Assembly: GCA_014529385.2 (NCBI GenBank)
Contig: CM043943.1
Coordinates: forward strand, 154,411,092 to 154,475,091
Direction: 5' to 3'
DNA length: 64,000 nucleotides
From: Adiantum capillus-veneris
Taxonomy: Eukaryota > Streptophyta > Polypodiopsida > Polypodiales > Pteridaceae
Shown in pieces: positions 21,315 through 33,285 of this stretch (the stretch's first letter is position 1; the number at the start of each line of letters is the position of its first letter). Made by a program: the position numbers and the translations under genes. The notes under the pieces are model-generated. The model ran no database searches. It was not told where the DNA came from and was given only the letters and a program-made list of their open reading frames with translations.

Positions 21315-23216
21315 ATGGGAGGACGCGAGATAGAGTTCTCTCTCCTTCAACAGCAGGTGGTAGAGTTGCAAAAAGCTCTCTCCCATCCAAAAGTCCAAAG
21401 GATTCTCGATACTCTTGAGAAAGGGAAGGAGAAAGTGGAGATGGGGTCGGGAGAAATCCCGCAGAACCCAAAGGCGCCAGAACCAAGGAAAGATCCTTTG
21501 ATTGGAACCTCCCGCATGCACGAGAGGCAGAGGAAACCTCCAGAACGTCATGTGCGGTTTAACCCAAAGGTTCAAGAGCAGGATCCTATTGATTCTCCTC
21601 AGTTTTCTTTTATGAAGGATCTGGATGACATCGTCGCTCAAAAGGACATGTTTCTGGACGATCCGTTGCAACAAGAAGTGCATTCAAGGGAAAGGACTCG
21701 TGTCCACAAGGAGTCTAAGCATAGAAAGAAGGAGCACCATAAGAAGAAACACAATAGGAAGAAAGCATTCAAGTCGGGAGACAAAAGATGTGAAATTCGA
21801 CACCTACAATGGACGGCGTGATAATGACAAAGCTTTAGCTTTCATCCGCCAATTCGAAGTTGCTTTTGCAGAAGGGAATTTTAAAGAAAGATCCAAGCTT
21901 CGCCATGTCAGTATGTACCTGAAAGGCACCGCCAGCAGTTGGTGGTTAACCCTTATCTTGGAAGATCGCAGCCCCCAAGATTGGACTGCTTTCAAGAAGA
22001 AGTTTTACGCACAATTCCTTCCTCCAGACTATGAGGAAGAGGTAAAAAAAGAATGGGATCGACTTTCACAGTCACAGAACGAAACTGTTCCATGCTATGT
22101 GGATAGGTTTTGGGACGTTCTCTTGAAAGTCACTCCATTCAAAAAGATTGAGGATTCGAAAAAGATGCGCAAGTTTGAAGCAGGATTGCATGAAGCCTTG
22201 CAAAAGGCTATAAAGATTTACCCTAGGGGTAACTTGCAGATACTTATGGAATCAGCTTGCATAGCTGATGGAATACATGACAAGGGTACTCCGAGGCAGA
22301 TGGAGCAAAGCACTTATCATGTCAAGCAGAAGGCTCTCTGGCTCTCCATGAGCAGCCTACCTCTACTTCTTCTTCTCAAAAGAAGAAAAGAACCGCCTCC
22401 GACGCAGAAGCAAAGCCAAATCAGCCCAAGAAAGGGAAATATCTCTCTCCTGCTAAATTGAGAACCTACATTAGCGAAGGAAGATGCTTCAAATGTGGAC
22501 AAGTTGGTCATATGAAGGGTGATTGTCCTACCAAACCTCCGCAACCACCCTCTTCCAATGCAGTCCCAGATGTACAAGGAAATACAACCAAGTATGGAAA
22601 AGAAAGAGCTCTTCTCAAAGGATCGGGTAGCATCGACAACCAACGCGCTCTTATTCAATTTCACCCTGGCAGTACAGACAACTTTATCTCTACAAAGTTA
22701 GCCGATGACCTGAATTTACAGCCCAATCGTTTTGGAGTTTCTATTCAAGCACAATCTGCTTTCAAAGGGCAGAACTCTAACTCTACTCCAATCATAGGGA
22801 AGCTGAATTTAGAGGTCGACAACTACAAAGATCAAGAGTCTTTCTTACTAGCTTCACTTGAAGGATGCGATGTTATCTTGGGAATGCCTTGGCACTACAA
22901 GATGCATCCCATTCTTGACTATGTGCAGAAAACTTTATCCTTTGAACATAAAGCAAAGGAATATCTTGTACTTGCAGATGCAGGTGATTGGCGTATCCCT
23001 ATCGCCAATCACATTGCCATCAAGAAAGTAATGAAAAAGTGTGTTTCAGCGTACTTGATTTTGGCAAGAGAGAGAGATGTGTCTCCTTCACAACTTTCTT
23101 CCTCTTTAGAGCAAAAAAGACTTAAATTATTAGAAAGTTATAAAGATTGTTTTCCAGATGACGACGACGTCTATGCCGATGACCATGACGATGACGACGA
23201 CGACGACGATGGCTGA
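21315..23216 (+). pseudogene. Element B gag-protease, unit 1
   Basis: Starts MGGREIEFSLLQQQVVELQ. It is basic near 21,710-21,790 and then frameshifts (shared by all three units) at about 21,780-21,800 into the gag core: FDTYNGRRDNDKALAFI, TASSWWLTLI and QDWTAFKKKFYAQF. A zinc knuckle, CFKCGQVGHMKGDC, lies at 22,485-22,526. The protease has FHPGSTDNFIS, where the catalytic Asp is His (codon 22,662-22,664), and CDVILGMPWHYKMHPI. The frame runs across the unit junction and ends in an Asp-rich tail encoded by the GAC tract of the C2 LTR. Confidence 0.88.
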
Positions 23217-23991
23217 AATCTAAGATCTTCTAATTGCTGAATTTCGGGACTGTTTCGGTGGCTGAAAATGACTGTTTTGGCTGCGTTTTCTTGGCTGAAA
23301 AATGAGGTTTCTTAGGGCTGAAAACTGATGGTCTTTACGAGCTGAATCTGCTACACTTTAGGTGAATAATGCCGGTCTTAATTTGCTGCTGAAATCCAAA
23401 AACGCCACGGGCTGACATTGGTCCTTCTGTCGCCGGGGTTCTGTAAATGCAAAAACGCTAGGCTGATGTGCTGTGTCGTGATGACGCCGGGGCTGATCTG
23501 CTGTGCACAAATCGCCAAGGCTGATCTGATGCAAAAACGCTAGGTCTTCTGTGGAGAAAACGCCAGAGTGGTCGCGGGGGTTGGTCTTGCTGAGAAGTTG
23601 CCTGTTGAGCAAGGTGCTCCTGCTACCTCTTCTGCCAGAAACTGTGGACTTTGGTTTCCTTATATATTAACTTAGCAAAATTGCCCTACCTACTTTTGCT
23701 GGAAAGTCACTAAAAAATAATAAGTGAAAATCCCAATAAATAGGAAAATAGGCTAAATGCACTCGAAAATTCCCCTAATTGATGCTAATGGATTCTGATG
23801 GGAATTCCGATGATGACGCTGTGTGTAACCGGAGGATATGCATCTATGCTAAGTGACTGGGCATGCACGGTCTACGAATAGACTCACAAAAATGCCAGAT
23901 CACTGCTAATCTAGACTTGACTGAACTGACTCAACCCTGCTGTGGTGTAGCTTGTCCACGGACACATAGGGTTGGGATGTGTCACATGACA
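23161..23991 (-). repeat. Truncated C2 LTR at the start of unit 2
   Basis: Matches the C2 right LTR from its GAC tract to CACATGACA. AATCG and B LTR sequence follow. The first 300 bp of the LTR are absent and there is no TSD, so it is part of the amplified unit and not a separate insertion. Confidence 0.92.
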
Positions 23992-25225
23992 AATCGGGTC
24001 TTCCATGAAGGGGTAGATAGTAGCCTCAGATTTCAAGCTCAGAAAATTACACGCGCTAGTGCAAGCACCGGAATGAGATGGGGTCCTTAGAATAATAACC
24101 CTAAGGCCTGAATTATTTTACGGCCTTAGGATAAGTTAGTTAAAATATTTTTAAATTGTTTATGCCGGACCAAATGACCGGACAAGTGCGAACAGGTAAT
24201 GCCAGAGCAGTGTTGGTACGGCATTACGCAGGGGAGCAGGTAACATTTTCATTGGTTGCATCTATGTATGCAGTTGTGGTTTAATTTGCACATTTCCTTA
24301 ATAGTTTGTGAACTTTTAAAAGTGAAAGTTGAAGGGTTTTTAAGTTATTAACTAAGTGTGCCAAGTGGCACACTTATCAATGCAAACTAATCCTCTCACC
24401 CTCTCTCTCTTCCTAGCGCCCCCTCTTCTTGTTGGCTTGATAAGAGGCCTCCCTCCCCCACTTCTCAGTGTTGGTAGTGCTCCTACCTCCCCTATTGTGA
24501 GTATGCTCTACGCATTGGAGCCCTCCATGGAAGCTTGAGAGCAGCCCCTTGTGACATATGTGGTGGCCTCGTGCTCCCATTGTCTAGAACAAGGGTTCTC
24601 ATAGCCATAGCCAGCTTTCGGTAAAGTTTCATCGCAAGAAGTTGCAGCGGGCACTCTCTTCGTAGAGTGTGGTGGCTGTAAATTCTCTGTTTTCAGCCCC
24701 TCATCATCTCTTTTAGGGTGAATTTCAGCAAAATACACATAGAATCTAGTTCTTCTCTACCTACACTACGCATACACAAAGTTTGGTGCGATTCAATCGC
24801 GAAAAAGGTCTCTATTTCGGCTTTGGAAGGTGCTCAGGTAACATTTTCAGGTTATGTGCAAAAAATTACAGCAAGCATGTGTGCGTGCATTTTACGTGTT
24901 TCTCCCTTGTTTTTGTTGCAGGAATGATTATGCAAAAAGGGACACAGTTAGCGGAAGGTAGACTCTCATTTTCGAAAGCTTCCGTTGAGTTTTGTGGAAG
25001 ATAAGACTCTCGTTTTCGAGAGCTTCCCAACATCTCATAGCACAGGGAAAATCCTCTTCGTATTCTGAGATTAGCTTTCGCACTCTCTCAATCAGAAGCA
25101 GAAAAGAGAGAATAGAGGACAGGCAATTGCCCCGTTCCTGTGCTTGTAAAGATTCTCCCGTAGTAATAAAGATATTCTCTTTATGGGGGGGAGACCAGCC
25201 CCTCTTCTGGTCCCCAATGACGTGT

Positions 25226-25290
<65 letters not shown>

Positions 25291-25350
25291 ATTCTCTTGA
25301 GTACTTGAAGTACAATTAAAAGTCAGTTTACGCTTCCGTATCTTGTGACA
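23992..25350 (+). repeat. Element B LTR segment, unit 2
   Basis: Almost the same as 19,920-21,248, ending TCTTGTGACA. Its (CT)n tract is about 60 bases (25,230-25,289). A perfect iMet primer-binding site follows at 25,352-25,363. Confidence 0.92.
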
Positions 25351-25416
25351 GTGGTATCAGAGCAAGGTCGTCTCTCTCTTCCTTTAGGGATTGACGACTC
25401 TTGGCAGACTGCAGAA

Positions 25417-27172
25417 ATGGGAGGACGCGAGATAGAGTTCTCTCTCCTTCAACAGCAGGTGGTAGAGTTGCAAAAAGCTCTCTCCCATCCAAAAGTCCAA
25501 AGGATTCTCGATACTCTTGAGAAAGGGAAGGAGAAAGTGGCGATGGGGTCGGGAGAAATCCCGCAGAACCCAAAGGCGCCAGAACCAAGGAAAGATCCTT
25601 TGATTGGAACCTCCCGCATGCACGAGAGGCAGAGGAAACCTCCAGAACGTCATGTGCGGTTTAACCCAAAGGTTCAAGAGCAGGATCCTCCTGATTCTCC
25701 TCAGTTTTCTTTTATGAAGGATCTGGATGACATCGTCGCTCAAAAGGACATGTTTCTGGACGATCCGTTGCAACAAGAAGTGCATTCAAGGGAAAGGACT
25801 CGTGTCCACAAGGAGTCTAAGCATAGAAAGAAGGAGCACCATAAGAAGAAACACAACAGGAAGAAAGCATTCAAGTCGGGAGACAAAAGATGTGAAATTC
25901 GACACCTACAATGGACGGCGTGATAGTGACAAAGCTTTAGCTTTCATCCGCCAATTCGAAGTTGCTTTTGCAGAAGGGAATTTTAAAGAAAGATCCAAGC
26001 TTCGCCATGTCAGTATGTACCTGAAAGGCACCGCCAGCAGTTGGTGGTTAACCCTTATCCTGGAAGATCACAAACCCCAAGATTGGACTGCTTTCAAGAA
26101 GAAGTTCTACGCACAATTCCTTCCTCCAGACTATGAGGAAGAGGTAAAAAAAGAATGGGATCGACTTTCACAGTCACAGAATGAAACTGTTCCACGCTAT
26201 GTGGATAGGTTTTGGGACATTCTCTTGAAAGTCACTCCATTCAAAAAGATTGAGGATTCGAAAAAGATGCGCAAGTTTGAAGCAGGATTGCATGAAGCCT
26301 TGCAAAAGGCTATAAAGCTTTACCCTAGGGGTCACTTGCAGATACTTATGGAATCAGCTTGCATAGCTGATGGAATACATGACAAGGGTACTCCGAGGCA
26401 CATGGAGCAAAGCACTTATCATGTCAAGCAGAAGGCTCTCCGGCTCTCCATGAGCAGCCTACCTCTACTTCTTCTTCTCAAAAGAAGAAAAGAACCCTCT
26501 TCCAATGCAGTCCCAGATGTACAAGGAAATACAACCAAGGATGGAAAAGAAAGAGCTCTTCTCAAAGCATCATGTAGCATCGACAACCAACGCGCTCTTA
26601 TTCAGTTTCACCGTGGCAGTACAGACAACTTTATCTCTACAAAGTTAGCCGATGACCTAAATTTACAGCCCAATCGTTTTGGAGTTTCTATTCAAGCACA
26701 ATCTGCTTTCAAAGGGCAGAACTCTAACTCTACTCCAATGATAGGAAAGCTGAATTTAAAGGTCGACAACTACAAAGATCAAGAGTCTTTCTTACTAGCT
26801 TCACTTGAAGGATGCGATGTTATCTTGGGAATGCCTTGGCACTACAAGATGCATCCCATTCCTGACTATGTGCAGAAAACTTTATCCTTTGAACATAGAG
26901 GAAAGGAATATCTTGTACTTGCAGATGCAGGTGATTGGCGTATCCCTATCGCCAATCACATTGCCATCAAGAAAGTAATGAAAAAGTGTGTTTCAGCGTA
27001 CTTGATTTTTGCAAGAGAGAGAGATGTGTCTCCTTCACAACTTTCTTCCTCTTTAGAGCAAAAAAGACTTCAATTATTAGAAAGTTATAACGATTGTTTT
27101 GCAGATGACGACGACGTCTATGCCGATGACGACGACAATGACGATGACGACGACGACGACGACGATGGCTGA
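25417..27172 (+). pseudogene. Element B gag-protease, unit 2, zinc knuckle deleted
   Basis: Same layout as unit 1, including the shared frameshift; the downstream frame stays open from 25,727 to 27,172. About 150 bp are missing after KRRKEP, which removes the zinc knuckle and joins gag directly to SSNAVPDVQ with the frame kept. ACC triplets at both ends suggest a short-homology deletion. The protease reads FHRGSTDNFIS: catalytic Asp is His (26,609-26,611) and the next Pro is Arg. The frame ends in a long Asp run from the C2 LTR GAC tract. Confidence 0.88.
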
Positions 27173-27919
27173 AATCTAAGATCTTTTAATCGCTGAATTT
27201 CTGGACTGTTTCGGTGGCTGAAAATGACTGTTTTGGCTGCGTTTTCTTGGCTAAAAATTGAGGTTTCTTAGGGCTGAAAACTGATGGTCTTTACGAGCTG
27301 AATCTGCTACACTTTAGGTGAATAATGCCGGTCTTAATTTGCTGCTGAAATCCAAAAACGCCACGGGCTGACATTGGTCCTTCTGTCGCCGGGGTTCTGC
27401 AAATGCAAAAACGCTAGGCTGATGTGCTGTGTCGTGATGACGCCGGGGCTGATATGCTGTGCACAAATCGCCAAGGCTGATCTGATGCAACAATGCTAGG
27501 TCTTCTGTGGAGAAAACGCCAGAGTAGTCGCGGGGGGTGGTCTTGCTGAGAAGTTGCCTGTTGAGCAAGGTGCTCCTGCTGCCTCTTCTGCCAGAAAGTG
27601 TGAACTTTGGTTTGCTTATATATTAACTTAGCAAAATTGCCCTACCTACTTTTGTTGGAAAGTCACTTAAAAATAATAAGTGAAAATCCCAATAAATAGG
27701 AAAATAGGCTAAATGCACTCGAAAATTCCCCTAATTGATGCTAATGCTGCGTGCAACCGGAGGATATGCATCTATGCTAAGTGACTGGGCATGCACGGTC
27801 TACGAATAGACTCACAAAAGTGCTAGATCACTGCTAATCTAGACTTGACTGAACTGACTCAACCCTGCTGTGGTGTAGCTTGTCCACGGACACATAGGGT
27901 TGGGATGTGTCACGTGACA
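27107..27919 (-). repeat. Truncated C2 LTR at the start of unit 3
   Basis: As in unit 2. It lacks about 35 bp near 27,745, where GATGCTAATG runs directly into CTGCGTGCAACC. Confidence 0.9.
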
Positions 27920-29165
27920 AATCGGGTCTTCTATGAAGGGGTAGATAGTAGCCTCAGATTTCAAGCTCAGAAAATTACACGCGCTAGTGCAAGCACCGGA
28001 ATGAGATGGGGTCCTTAGAATAATAACCCTAAGGCCTGATTTATTTTACGGCCTTAGGATAAGTTAGTTAAAGTATTTTTAAATTGTTTATACCGGACCA
28101 AATGACCGAACAAGTGCGAACAGGTAATGCCAGAGCAGTGTTGGTACGGCATTACGCAGGGGAGCAGGTAACATTTTCATTGGTTGCATCTATGTGTGCA
28201 GTTGTGGTTTAATTTGCACATTTCCTTAATAGTTTGTGAACTTTTAAAAGTGAAAGTTGAAGGGTTTTTAAGTTATTAACTAAGTGTGCCAAGTGGCACA
28301 CTTACCAATGCAAACTAACCCTCTCACCCTCTCTCTCTTCCTAGCGCCCCCTCTTCTTGTTGGCTTGATAAGAGGCCTCCCTCCCCCACTTCTCAGTGTT
28401 GGTAGTGCTCCTACCTCCCCTATTGTGAGTATGCTCTACGCATTGGAGCCCTCCATGGAAGCTTGAGAGCAGCCCCTTGCGACATATGTGGTGGCCTCGT
28501 GCTCCCATTGTCTAGAACAAGGGTTCTCATAGCCATAGCCAGCTTTCGGTAAAGTTTCATCACGAGAAGTTGCAGCGGGCACTCTCTTCGTAGAGTGTGG
28601 TGGCTGTAAATTCTCTGTTTTCAGCCCCTCATCATCTCTTTTAGGGTGAATTTCAGCAAAATACACATAGAATCTAGTTCTTCTCTACCTACACTACGCA
28701 TACACAAAGTTAGGTGCGATTCCATCGCAAAAAAGGTCTCTATTTCGGCTTTGGAAGGTGCTCAGGTAACATTTTCAGGTTATGTGCAAAAAATTACAGC
28801 AAGCATGTGTGCGTGCATTTTACGTGTTTCTTCCTTGTTTTTGTTGCAGGAATGATTATGCAAAAAGGGACACAGTTAGCAGAAGGTAGACTCTCATTTT
28901 CGAAAGCTTCCGTTGAGTTTTGTGGAAGATAAGACTCTCGTTTTCGAGAGCTTCCCAACATCTCATAGCAGAGGGAAAATCCTCTTCGTATTCTGAGATT
29001 AGCTTTCGCACTCTCTCAATCAGAAGCAAAAAAGAAAGAATAGAGGACGGGCAATTGCCCCGTTCCTGTGCTTGTAAAGATTCTCCCGTAGTAATAAAGA
29101 TATTCTCTTTATGGGGGGGGACCAGCCCCTCTTCTGGTCCCCAATGACGTGTCAAGCTTTCTCTC

Positions 29166-29215
<50 letters not shown>

Positions 29216-29276
29216 ATTCTCTTGAGTACTTGAAGTACAATTAAAAGTCAGTTTACGCTTCCGTATTTTTGTGACA
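27920..29276 (+). repeat. Element B LTR segment, unit 3
   Basis: Same segment as in units 1 and 2. The (CT)n tract (about 29,158-29,213) is broken once by GT. It ends TTTTTGTGACA and is followed by a perfect iMet primer-binding site at 29,278-29,289. Confidence 0.92.
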
Positions 29277-29338
29277 GTGGTATCAGAGCAAGGTCGTCTC
29301 TCTCTTTAGGGATTGACGACTCTTGGCAGACTGCAGAA

Positions 29339-31170
29339 ATGGGAGGACCCGAGATAGAGTTCTCTCTCCTTCAACAATAGGTGGTAGAGTTGCAAAAAGC
29401 TCTCTCCCATCCAGAAGTCCAAACGATTCTCCATACTCTTGAGAAAGGGAAGGAGAAAGTGCCGATGGCGTCGAGAGAAATCCCGCAGAACCCAAAGGCG
29501 CCAGAACCAAGGAAAGATCCTTTGATTGGAACCTCCCGCATGCACGAGAGGCAGAGGAAACCTCCAGAACGTCATGTGCGGTTTAACCCAAAGGTTCAAG
29601 AGCAGGATCCTCCTGATTCTCCTCAGTTTTCTTTTATGAAGGATCTGGATGACATCGTTGCTCCAGAGGCCATGTTTCTGGACGATCCGTTGCAACAAGA
29701 AGTGCATTCAAGGGAAAGGACTCCTGTCCACAAGGAGTCTAAGCATAGAAAGAAGGAGCACCGTAAGAAGAAACACAACAAGCAAAAAACATTCAAGTCG
29801 GGAGACAAAAGATGTGAAAAACGACACCTATAATAAACGGCGTGATAATGACAAAGCTTTGGCTTTCATCCGCCAATTCGAAGTTGCATTTGCAGAAGGG
29901 AATTTTAAAGAAAGATCCAAGCTTCGCCATGTCAGTATGTACCTGAAAAGCACCGCCAGCAGTTGGTGGTTAACCCTTATCCTGGAAGATCGCAAACCCC
30001 AAGATTGGACTGCTTTCAAGAAGGAGTTCTACGCACAATTCCTTCCTCCAGACTATGAGGAAGAGGAAAAAAAAGAATGGGATCGACTTTCACAGTCAGA
30101 GAACGAAACTATTCCACGCAATGTGGATAGGTTTTGGGACGTTCTCTTTAAAGTCGCTCCATTCAAAAAGATTGACGATTCAGAAAAGATGCGCAAGTTT
30201 GAAGCAGGATTGCATGAAGCCTTGCAAAAGGCTATAAAGCTTTACCCTGGGGGTAACTTGCAGATACTTATGGAATCAGCTCGCATAGCTGATGGAATAC
30301 ATGACAAGGGTAGTCCCAGCAAGATGGAGCAAAGCACTTATAATGCCAAGCAGAAGGTTCTCCATGAGTAGCCTATCTCTACTTCTTCTTCTCAAAAGAA
30401 GAAAAGACCTGCCTCCGAAGCAGAAGCAAAGCCAAATCAGCCCAAGAAAGGGAAATATCTCTCTCTTGCTAAATTGAGAACCTACATTAGCGAAGGAAGA
30501 TGCTTCAATGTGGACAAGGTGGTCATATGAAGGGTGATTGTCCTACCAAACCTCTGCAACTACCCTCTTCCAATGCAGTCCCAGATGTACAAGGAAATAC
30601 AACCAAGGATGGAAAAGAAAGAGCTCTTCTCAAAGCATGGGGTAGCATCGACAACCAACGCGCTCTTATTCTGTTTGACCCTGGCAGTACAGACAACTTC
30701 ATCTCTACAAAGTTAGCCGATGACCTGAATTTACAGCCCAATCGTTTTGGAGTTTCTATTCAAGCACAATCTGCTTTCAAAGGGCAGAACTCTAACTCTA
30801 CTCCAATCATAGGGAAGCTGAATTTAAAGGTCGACAACTACAAAGATCAAGAGTCTTTCTTACTAGCTTCACTTGAAGGATGCGATGTTATCTTGGGAAT
30901 GCCTTGGCACTACAAGATGCATCCCATTCTTGACTATGTGCAGAAAACTTTATCCTTTTATCATAAAGGAAAGGAATATCTTGTACTTGCAGATGCAGGT
31001 GATTGGCGTATCCCTATCGCCAATCACATTGCCATCAAGAAAGTAATGAAAAAGTGTGTTTCAGCGTACTTGATTTTTGCAAGAGAGAGAGATGTGTCTG
31101 CTTCACAACTTTCTTCCTCTTTAGAGCAAAAAGACTTAAATTATTAGAAAGTTATAAAGATTGTTTTGCA
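29339..31170 (+). pseudogene. Element B gag-protease, unit 3
   Basis: The gag start MGGPEIEFSLLQQ is followed by TAG at 29,378-29,380, where units 1 and 2 have CAG. The shared gag frameshift is present. The zinc knuckle has lost one base (TGCTTCAATGTGG in place of TGCTTCAAATGTGG, about 30,501). The protease, LFDPGSTDNFIS, keeps the catalytic Asp (30,677-30,679). This is the only unit that runs on into RT, so its right part is the original continuation of the element. Confidence 0.88.
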
Positions 31171-32780
31171 GATGAGCTTCCAAATGAACTCCTACCTCCT
31201 CGACCTGAGAATCATACAATTGATTTGATCCCAGGAAGTTCTCCTCCAAATCAGCCCCCTTAGCGAGTTAGTCTAATGCAGTAAGAGGAAATTCTCAAGC
31301 AAGTTAACGAACTTTTGGAGAAGGGCTTAATAAGGCCTAGTACTTGCTCCATATTCTTCACCTGTCTTCCTAGTACAGAAAAAGGATGGCACATTCCGCA
31401 TGTGCATAGACTATAGATCTCTAAACAAGATCACAATCAAGAATTGATTTCCAATCCCTCGGATTGACGACATTCTTGATAAGTTACAAGGAGCAAGTAT
31501 CTTCAGTCATATAGACTTGAAGAGCGGTTATCATCAAATCCGCATAGCTCCTCAGGATGTGCATAAGACTTCATTTAGAACAACCTTCGGGTTGTATGAA
31601 TTTCTAGTGATGCCTCTTGGACTCGCTAATGCACCAGCCACATTCAACAGAATGATGGATAGAATCTTCCTCTCATATAGAAGCTTTACAAGCATTTTCT
31701 TTGATGACGTCTTAATCTTCTCAGAGACGGAAGACGAACGCTATAAGCATCTCGCATTAGTGTTTGAAGAATTACGCAAACACAAATTATTTGTTTTGTG
31801 AATGCTAAGAAGAGTGAGTTCTTTTTAAAAGAAATCCACTATTTGGGTCATATAGTATCTCACAACCAAGTGAGAATGGACCCTGATAAGATTCAAGCAG
31901 TTGTAGAATGGCCTACGCCAACTACAGTACATGATGTACGAAGTTTCCTCGGCCTTTGTTCCTATTATCGGCGTTTCATTCGAGCTTTTGCCGCGATATC
32001 AGGTCCCCTCCTTGACCTGACAAAGAAGCGGATTTCATTCCATTGGGGGTCTGGACAAAAACAAGCTTTTGAAAAGCTTAAGTATCTACTCAGTCACGAG
32101 CCTGTCCTCACCGTCCCTGATCTTCGCAAACCTTTCGAGGTATACTGCGATGCATCAGGAGATTGTATAGGGGCAGTTTTGAACCAAGAGGGTCACGCCA
32201 TAGCCTACGAAAGTCGGCGCCTTAAAGATGCAGAGTTGCATGTTTCCATATACGAGAGAGAGCTAATGGCAGTAATTCATGCTCTTTCCATTTGGAAACA
32301 CTATCTGTTAGGAGCTGATTTTATTATCAAGACAGATCATGAAAGTCTTCGCTACTTTCTCACACAGAGAAAGTGATCAGAAAAGCAGATGAGATGGGCC
32401 AACTTTCTTTCAATGTTCCATTTTCATCTTACACACTTCTGGAACGAAGAATGCAGTTGCAGATGCTCTCTCGAGGCGTCCAAAGATCAACACTAACAAC
32501 AATTTATCATGAGAAACTAGAATCTCTCAGTGAGATGTATCCTCAAGATCCAGACTTCGCTACAATTTGGGCAGATCTTCAAGCTGGTCACTCAAAGCCA
32601 CCTTATTTCATTAGAGATAATACCCTCTATCATCAACAAGCAATATGCATAGCTCAACCCTTACGACAGAAGGTGATGGATGAAGCACATGATTCTCCTT
32701 ATGCCGGGCATCGGGGAATTGCTGCTACCACTAGTGCCCTCGAAAGGTATTTCTTTTGGCCAACACTTCGTGCCAAGGTG
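31171..32780 (+). pseudogene. Element B RT, RNase H and integrase zinc-binding region
   Basis: RT blocks in order: [11 protein letters not shown] near 31,400; a TGA where the family has Arg before FPIPRIDDIL (about 31,447); DLKSGYHQIRIA (31,511); MPLGLANAPATFNRMM; and the catalytic FFDDVLIFS near 31,700 (YLDDILIFS is usual). A one-base shift near 31,795 leads into LGHIVSHNQ and FLGLCSYYRRFI. RNase H follows: YCDASGDCIGAVL, YERELMAVIHAL and KTDHESLRYFL, with the D-E-D residues visible. After another break comes the H2C2 region of integrase (HDSPYAGHRGIAATT, then YFFWPTLRAKV), cut at 32,780 by an insertion. Confidence 0.88.
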
Positions 32781-33285
32781 GTAAGGTACGTAAGGTACCG
32801 TACGTATTCGGTACGACCTGTACGTAGTACCGAATGGATAGAGTTGTTAGGTACGTAAAATTCGTAGGTTTTTTTTTTTTAATTCCAAAAACCTACAATA
32901 CGGTCTATACTTGATAAAAAATTTATAAGTATCACTCCAAGGATGTTAGTTCACTATTCTATAAACCAAGGCAAAGCTTTCATACGAGTTCCTGATCGTG
33001 CTTGCCCTCCTATATTCACCACCGCAATGACGTTCGTGTGTGCTCTATAAATGCAAGATGTGTCGAAATGTCTACAAAACTAGGTGTTGGGATAAGGCTA
33101 AAGAAGGGCAAACCAAAAATTCCTGCCACAATAGGGTTTATTTCCACATATTACCCACAGCACTGCGGCCCCCACAAAAAAACAAAAAAACAAAAAAAAA
33201 AGTACAGTACGAATCCGTACGGTACGGTACGGTACGGACGTACCGTACCGTACAGATCCGTACGTACGTACGGATCCTACCTTGC
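32781..33285. mobile_element. GTAC-rich insertion inside the integrase
   Basis: The integrase frame stops after LRAKV and resumes with CADIEKHV about 505 bp later. Both ends of the intruder are dense in GTAC, GGTACCGTACG and GTACGGTACGG, so its termini can fold on each other. The middle is AT-rich, with a T run near 32,871-32,880 and A-rich stretches near 33,175-33,200. No ORF of note. I suspect a non-autonomous fold-back or MITE-like element. The TSD and exact ends are not resolved because the ends are low-complexity. Confidence 0.7.

Larger units (their letters stand above)
19104..31173 (+). repeat. Tandem triplication of a chimeric unit of about 4 kb
   Basis: Three consecutive units start near 19,104, 23,161 and 27,107. 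Each runs through the C2 LTR from its GAC tract to ...GTGACA, then AATCG, the rest of the B LTR, the B primer-binding site, gag and protease, to the phrase GATTGTTTT(G/C)CAGATGA. In units 1 and 2 that phrase runs into CGACGACGTCTATGCCGATGA of the C2 LTR. In unit 3 it continues into B pol (GATGAGCTTCCAAATG). Both internal junctions are identical, so one founding join was copied. C2 must have inserted before this amplification. Lengths are about 4.06, 3.95 and 4.07 kb. Confidence 0.93.

Noticed and set aside
21255-21683. Minus-strand frames of 130-140 codons opposite element B gag, in all three units
   Set aside because: They are antisense shadows of gag, recurring with the tandem unit.
23161-23991. 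Separate solo LTRs of the C family at 23.2 and 27.1 kb
   Set aside because: They start at the same internal point of the LTR, have no TSD on the left, and continue into B LTR exactly as at 19,920. They belong to the amplified unit.
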